This document shows, piece after piece, positions 30,822 through 34,753 of a stretch of 34,753 bases of DNA. The stretch covers positions 1-34,753 of the forward strand of contig CAZSMR010000009.1 of the NCBI GenBank assembly GCA_964608185.1, in the 5' to 3' direction. The notes under the pieces are model-generated. The model did no database searches. It was not told the DNA's origin and worked only from the letters and a program-made list of their open reading frames with translations. The first letter of the stretch is position 1. Each line of letters opens with the position of its first letter. The DNA is from Porticoccus sp964608185 (GTDB lineage Bacteria; Pseudomonadota; Gammaproteobacteria; Pseudomonadales; Porticoccaceae). A program made the translations under genes and the position numbers.

Positions 30822-31851
30822 ACAACTTAGAACGCATTTGAGTTCACAAGGCTTGTCATCTACGTATATTATAAGTGGAGATGAGTTACTTTTGGTTCAA
30901 GAGTCCGCAGACGCTATTAGGAAAAAAGCTATCTTAAGTGGCTATACCGAAAGAAAAATATTTCATGTAGATAATAAATTTGATTGGAACGCTATACTAG
31001 CTGAAGCTGATAGTATGTCGCTTTTTTCGGAAAAAAAATTCATAGAAATCCGGATAATATCAGGAAAGCCAGGCGACAAAGGATCAAAAGCACTTCAAGA
31101 ATATCTAGAAAAAATAGCTGTGGAAACCTTAACGCTAATTATTACACCAAAATTAGAATACTCCTCAACTAAAAGTAAATGGTTTACTGCGATATCATCT
31201 AAAGGTGTTGCTTTGCAAATATGGCCTATTTCTTCATCACATTTACCGCAATGGCTTAATAGAAGGCTTAATGGGTCTGGCATTAAAGTAAGTCGAGAAG
31301 CTTTGGGGATTCTAACCGATAAGGTGGAGGGAAATCTTCTTGCTGCCACACAAGAAATAGAGAAGTTAAAGCTGCTGGCACCAACAGAAGAAGTAACCGG
31401 TGAGACCATGTCAGATATTATTACTGATAACGCAAAATTTAATGTATTTATATTATTGGATACTATTATGGAAGGAAATGCCCAAAAAGCCTGCCGTATT
31501 CTTCGAGGTCTTCGCGGTGAAGGTACAGATATAACTATTGTTCTTTGGGCTATTACTCGCGATTTGAGAATTTTAATGAAAGGTAGTGAAACAATTTCTG
31601 CAAGAAAAAATATTGATTCCGCACTCCAAAAGTTAGGTGTTTGGGAAAAACGCAAACCGCTGATCAAAAAAACTATTGAACGAATTTCTATTAAACAACT
31701 ACAACAAATGCTTAAACTATCAGGAGGTATAGATCGAGCGATCAAAGGGGTAAGACTAGGATCTCCATGGGATGAACTCACTACGCTAACACTTATGCTT
31801 TGTAGCGTTAGATCAATTAACGCGAAAAATTTACGACTATTACTTCAATAA
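30805..31851 (+). CDS. holA: DNA polymerase III delta subunit
   Basis: HolA is the clamp-loader subunit that opens the beta clamp. The 348-residue protein begins MNLKAEQLRTHL and has YIISGDELLLVQESADAIR (21-39), the FSEKKFIEIRI strand, PQWLNRRL followed by a lid region, EIEKLKLLA and the C-terminal collar helices. Length is close to that of E. coli (343). It overlaps the end of lptE by 17 bases and is thus coupled; no good RBS is visible. A 228-codon open frame on the opposite strand inside this gene is a shadow. Confidence 0.95.
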   Translation: MNLKAEQLRTHLSSQGLSSTYIISGDELLLVQESADAIRKKAILSGYTERKIFHVDNKFDWNAILAEADSMSLFSEKKFIEIRIISGKPGDKGSKALQEYLEKIAVETLTLIITPKLEYSSTKSKWFTAISSKGVALQIWPISSSHLPQWLNRRLNGSGIKVSREALGILTDKVEGNLLAATQEIEKLKLLAPTEEVTGETMSDIITDNAKFNVFILLDTIMEGNAQKACRILRGLRGEGTDITIVLWAITRDLRILMKGSETISARKNIDSALQKLGVWEKRKPLIKKTIERISIKQLQQMLKLSGGIDRAIKGVRLGSPWDELTTLTLMLCSVRSINAKNLRLLLQ

Positions 31852-31852
31852 G

Positions 31853-31896
31853 TTAACAAAATTTATGTAAATCATGGCTCGTTAATTTTTTGTTAA
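31853..31896. terminator. possible weak terminator between holA and murU
   Basis: TTAACAAAA (31853-31861) and TTTTGTTAA (31888-31896) are exact complements around a 26-base loop. The right arm is in the last codons of murU. It spans the space between the two convergent stop codons, but the long loop makes it a poor hairpin. Confidence 0.3.
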
Positions 31897-32568
31897 GAAA
31901 GAATCTAATGCCTTAAGATTTTCTAATGTGCCAGAATCCCACCAAATTCCTCTATAGATTGAACCCATAACACTCTCAAGAGAAATATGTTTACTTAACA
32001 AGTCAAGCAAGGGAAAACTTTTTGTGAGGGTGACATATTTAGTAAAAATTTCTGGCCTAAGTATGGATATACCACTGAAAGTATATGTAATTTTTTTAGA
32101 AGTGGGCATTCCTACTATACTTCCAGACTTTAGCGTAAAGTCTCCTCCTTTGTTGTGAGCTGGGTTAGGAATCAGAATCAAATTAGCATCAATATTAGGT
32201 GGTAATTTTTTTTCTACTAGGCTACTGAACAGAAAATTTGACCAAATATCAGCATTAATAAGCAAAAAAGGTTCGCTTCCCAGTAAATGTAAGGCATTAC
32301 TGACACCCCCTCCTGTCTCAAGCAGTTCAGACTCTTTTGACCACTTTATGGTCAATCCAAAAGAAGATCCGTCACCAAAATATGATTCTATTTGCTCGCC
32401 TAGCCAACAAGTATTTATTACTATTTCTTTAATCCCAGCTGATGCTAGATTTTCAATATGATATTGAATTAAAGGCTTATTTCCGACTTTTATCAGCGGC
32501 TTAGGAGTAGTTGCAGTAAGAGGATCTAATCTTTTCCCACGACCTGCCGCTAAAATCATTGCTTTCAT
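31882..32568 (-). CDS. murU: N-acetylmuramate-1-phosphate uridylyltransferase MurU
   Basis: MurU makes UDP-MurNAc from MurNAc-1-phosphate in the peptidoglycan-recycling shortcut of Pseudomonas-like bacteria, which bypasses MurA and so lowers fosfomycin sensitivity. The 228-residue nucleotidyltransferase has LAAGRGKRLDPLT (6-18), PKPLIKVGNKPLI (22-34), a TGGGVSNAL segment, the metal-binding NADIW and a final domain with GIWWDSGT. It starts 11 bases after amgK stops, with AAGAG overlapping the end of amgK. Other sugar-1-phosphate nucleotidyltransferases share these motifs; the amgK partner and the lptD neighbour decide the call. Confidence 0.94.
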   Translation of the reverse strand: MKAMILAAGRGKRLDPLTATTPKPLIKVGNKPLIQYHIENLASAGIKEIVINTCWLGEQIESYFGDGSSFGLTIKWSKESELLETGGGVSNALHLLGSEPFLLINADIWSNFLFSSLVEKKLPPNIDANLILIPNPAHNKGGDFTLKSGSIVGMPTSKKITYTFSGISILRPEIFTKYVTLTKSFPLLDLLSKHISLESVMGSIYRGIWWDSGTLENLKALDSFLTKN

Positions 32569-32579
32569 TTTTAATACTC

Positions 32580-33641
32580 TTAATTAAGTTTTTCTCGAAC
32601 CTCTCCGGCCGTTTCCCATGACCTATACCAGGATTGTCTTGGTAGTTCTGAGAGAACCTTGCACTCAAACCATCGAGAAAAATCTTTTAAGTTAGAGTAT
32701 GGCTCTAATTCTTCCATAACATAACGAATAACGAGGGGTAAATCATTTAAGTATTTATGCTTACTATCCCTCAAATAAAGTCTAGAGAAAACGCCAAGCA
32801 CCTTGAGATGCCTTTGAAGGCCCATCATATCGAGCCAACCGATCACTTTGTGATCAGAAGCTTCGGTTGTAATACCAAGATCTACAGCTCTTTTATAAAA
32901 TCTAAGTGTTTTCTTTAGCACAAAATCCTTGGGCAACCGTATATAGCAGTCCCTAAATAAAGAGACGACATCGTAGGTTAAAGGTCCTATCACTGCATCT
33001 TGAAAATCAATTACACCGATAGAGCGATCTGATAGCTTCATTAAGTTGCGTGAGTGAAAATCTCGGTGTACAACAACCTGGCTTTGCTGAAGTGCACTTT
33101 TTATTATTATAGAGAAAGCATTATCGAGTAAGTCTTCATCACTCTTGTTTAATTGAATTTTTAGTAATTTTTTTAGAAACCACTCCTTGAATAAACCTAT
33201 TTCCTCAAGTAATAGTTGTTGATTATATTCTGGAAGAATAATCTCACTTTGAGAAATTTTCTGGATTTTAATTAACTCTTTTTCGGCGCAAGCATAGAAT
33301 TTTTCTGCTCTCCTCCCAGCTAGAAAAGGTGCTAATAAATCATCGCCAAAATCTTCTAACAATAAAAATCCTAGTTCATAATCAACTGCATAAACGAATG
33401 GCGAGCGTATATGATTTTTTTTAAAGCATAACGATATATTCACAAAAGAAGTATTATTTTCAGTCGCAGGAGGTGAAAAAACAGCTATTAAAGAAGGCTT
33501 AGAATTAATCCTAAAATATTGCCTAAAACCTGCGTCACTATTAATTTGATCAAGCAATATGGGCGCATTCAAATTGACACAATCAGGCAAATTGCCTTTA
33601 ACCCACTCTTGTAAAAGAATTAAATCTCTCATATTTCTCAT
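32580..33641 (-). CDS. amgK: N-acetylmuramate/N-acetylglucosamine kinase AmgK
   Basis: AmgK phosphorylates MurNAc (and GlcNAc) at the anomeric position for MurU. The 353-residue protein belongs to the aminoglycoside phosphotransferase family: GFRQYFR (38-44), the catalytic HRDFHSRNLM (192-201) and the metal motif IGVIDFQDAVIGP (208-220). It is divergent from lptD, the arrangement of P. aeruginosa PA0596/PA0595. The start may be ATG 33641 or ATG 33632 three codons later; neither has a clear RBS. Confidence 0.94.
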   Translation of the reverse strand: MRNMRDLILLQEWVKGNLPDCVNLNAPILLDQINSDAGFRQYFRINSKPSLIAVFSPPATENNTSFVNISLCFKKNHIRSPFVYAVDYELGFLLLEDFGDDLLAPFLAGRRAEKFYACAEKELIKIQKISQSEIILPEYNQQLLLEEIGLFKEWFLKKLLKIQLNKSDEDLLDNAFSIIIKSALQQSQVVVHRDFHSRNLMKLSDRSIGVIDFQDAVIGPLTYDVVSLFRDCYIRLPKDFVLKKTLRFYKRAVDLGITTEASDHKVIGWLDMMGLQRHLKVLGVFSRLYLRDSKHKYLNDLPLVIRYVMEELEPYSNLKDFSRWFECKVLSELPRQSWYRSWETAGEVREKLN

Positions 33642-33759
33642 TAGATAAAAAAAAGACTACAGATTCTACCCCAAACCCTCGCATGATGCTTCAGAATGAG
33701 TAAAATGTAACATGGATTAACTTACTATTGATATTTCCATAAAAAAACGGATAAACATA

Positions 33760-34753
33760 ATGCAAAGAAGTGCCAGTCACACATGTGGAAAGCCCTATGT
33801 TGCCTTACGTTTATTGTGTCCATACATATTAATATTATTTTTCACTATTCTTTCTATTAGTGTATCACAGGCAGAAACAGCCAATACATATCTTCAATGG
33901 GAGTGTGCTGCAGGGGAAAATGAAAAATGGATTTGTGGACAGAAATCAGTCCTAGGTAGAGAATATCCAAGACCTAACAAAATTGAAACCTTTGATCTTG
34001 TTCAAGAAGAAAAAGCTGAGACTGCACTAGTACCGCGAGTAAAGATAGCTAAAAATCTTGACTGGATTGAAGAAGAAGATCTTACTGAAAAACAATTAAA
34101 GAAAAGGACTTCAGGTTGCTGTGGAGCTTATATCGAGCCTGAACGTGACTATCCAGACTCAAATCTAAAGCCTGAAGATGCACCATTAAGAGTTGCATCT
34201 AAATCAACAGAGTTGATTCAAGATAATGTTGCTCATTTAAAAGGGAATGTGCATATAACCCAAGGGTATCGTCAATCACGTAGTGATGCCGCAACAGTAA
34301 ACCAAGCAGAAAGAACGGTAGATATGGAGGGTAGCGTAGAGCTTAGGGAACCAGGAATTTTGCTTCGTGGCGATACAGCTCATATGAATATGGATTCATT
34401 AGATGTCGAAATTAACAACGCTACGTATCTGTTACACGAATCTGGGGCGCGAGGAACAGCAGAAAAACTTCAACGGCCTGGTGGGAGTATTTTTTACATT
34501 GACAATGGCGGTTATACGACTTGTGAGCCTAGTAGTAACGCATGGCGTCTTGTAAGTTCAAAACTTAAAGTTAATCCTGGAACGGGTATCGCTATAGGCA
34601 AACATGTTCGACTAGAAATTAAAGATATCCCTGTCCTTTACGTGCCTTGGGTGCGCTTTTCAATCGATGATAGAAGAACAAGTGGTCTTTTATTTCCAAG
34701 CTGGGAAAGTACCGATGATAACGGTTTGGATTTTTCGCAGCCAATATACCTTA
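33760..34753 (+). CDS. lptD: LPS-assembly protein LptD, N-terminal part (cut by window edge)
   Basis: LptD is the outer-membrane barrel that, with LptE, moves LPS to the surface. The window holds 331 codons. A Sec signal with hydrophobic residues about 14-35 ends at SQA (Ala38). Then come a short cysteine pair (WEC, Cys49; WIC, Cys59), the CCGAYIEPERDYP signature (Cys120-121), the OstA-like jellyroll with LKGNVHITQGYRQ and LEVxN-type repeats, YTTCEP (Cys255), and the plug/barrel start with LPWVRFSIDDRR-like sequence and GLLFPSWE. The extra cysteines suit the disulfide-rich Pseudomonas-type LptD. It lies 118 bases from divergent amgK; the 3' end is outside the window. Confidence 0.95.
   Translation, partial: MQRSASHTCGKPYVALRLLCPYILILFFTILSISVSQAETANTYLQWECAAGENEKWICGQKSVLGREYPRPNKIETFDLVQEEKAETALVPRVKIAKNLDWIEEEDLTEKQLKKRTSGCCGAYIEPERDYPDSNLKPEDAPLRVASKSTELIQDNVAHLKGNVHITQGYRQSRSDAATVNQAERTVDMEGSVELREPGILLRGDTAHMNMDSLDVEINNATYLLHESGARGTAEKLQRPGGSIFYIDNGGYTTCEPSSNAWRLVSSKLKVNPGTGIAIGKHVRLEIKDIPVLYVPWVRFSIDDRRTSGLLFPSWESTDDNGLDFSQPIYL

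Noticed and set aside
31095..31781. 228-codon open frame on the minus strand
   Set aside because: It lies entirely inside holA, has no RBS or family features, and its composition (S/I/L-rich) is that of a shadow of a real gene.
1..34753. CRISPR array, toxin-antitoxin, defence or secondary-metabolite cluster
   Set aside because: Nearly every base is accounted for by conserved housekeeping genes in conserved order; no repeat-spacer pattern or such gene families are present.

Overview
The window is a densely packed, AT-rich chromosomal segment of a gammaproteobacterium. Gene content and order match Pseudomonas-type gammaproteobacteria closely. The run prmC-prfA-hemA / TPR lipoprotein-lolB-ispE-tRNA(Gln)-prs-rplY-pth-ychF-tRNA(Met) is the P. 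aeruginosa PA4664-PA4673 arrangement. DUF1820 / miaB-ybeZ-ybeY-ybeX-lnt-leuS-lptE-holA matches PA3979-PA3989 with a few genes missing. murU-amgK divergent from lptD matches PA0597-PA0595. Low GC, short spacers and frequent TTG/GTG starts would fit a small-genome, possibly marine, relative, but the sequence alone does not fix the taxon.

Layout. (1) 1-3130: the end of gatC, then gatA and gatB (tRNA-dependent amidotransferase). (2) 3156-4119: a PA4642-family gene, a 334-bp AT-rich gap with a very good Fur box, and a small ChrR-like cupin gene. (3) 4175-7368: a cold-shock/RNA-remodelling group: a csp gene with a long leader, a shared bidirectional terminator, and the DEAD-box helicases rhlE and rhlB on the minus strand. 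(4) 7713-8189: a flavin reductase-like gene. (5) 8197-11548 (minus): hemA-prfA-prmC. (6) 11701-18639 (plus): TPR lipoprotein, lolB, ispE, tRNA-Gln, prs, rplY, pth, ychF, then tRNA-Met. (7) 19198-21523: a WbpP-type UDP-GlcNAc C4-epimerase and a subgroup Ic aspartate aminotransferase, apparently coupled. (8) 21532-31851: DUF1820 (minus), then miaB, ybeZ, ybeY, ybeX, lnt, leuS, lptE, holA. (9) 31882-33641 (minus): murU and amgK, divergent from lptD, which runs off the right edge.

Together the genes cover aminoacyl-tRNA supply (gatCAB, leuS, two tRNAs, hemA, pth, miaB), translation and ribosome quality control (prfA/prmC, rplY, ychF, ybeY/ybeZ), and envelope building. The envelope set holds three lipoproteins (TPR protein, LolB, LptE) together with the enzyme that acylates lipoproteins (Lnt), the LPS translocon pair LptE/LptD, WbpP, and the AmgK/MurU peptidoglycan-recycling route.

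I found no phage, insertion sequence, CRISPR array, toxin-antitoxin pair or defence cluster, and no convincing undescribed multi-gene system. The points most worth checking are small-scale: the Fur box over a probable promoter before the cupin gene, a long structured leader before rhlE beside a csp gene with a similarly long leader, a probable TTG start of rhlB after an out-of-frame ATG and a T7 tract, a fresh 24-bp in-frame duplication in lptE, and several perfect palindromes at gene borders. Promoters were read by eye as -35/-10 matches and are predictions.
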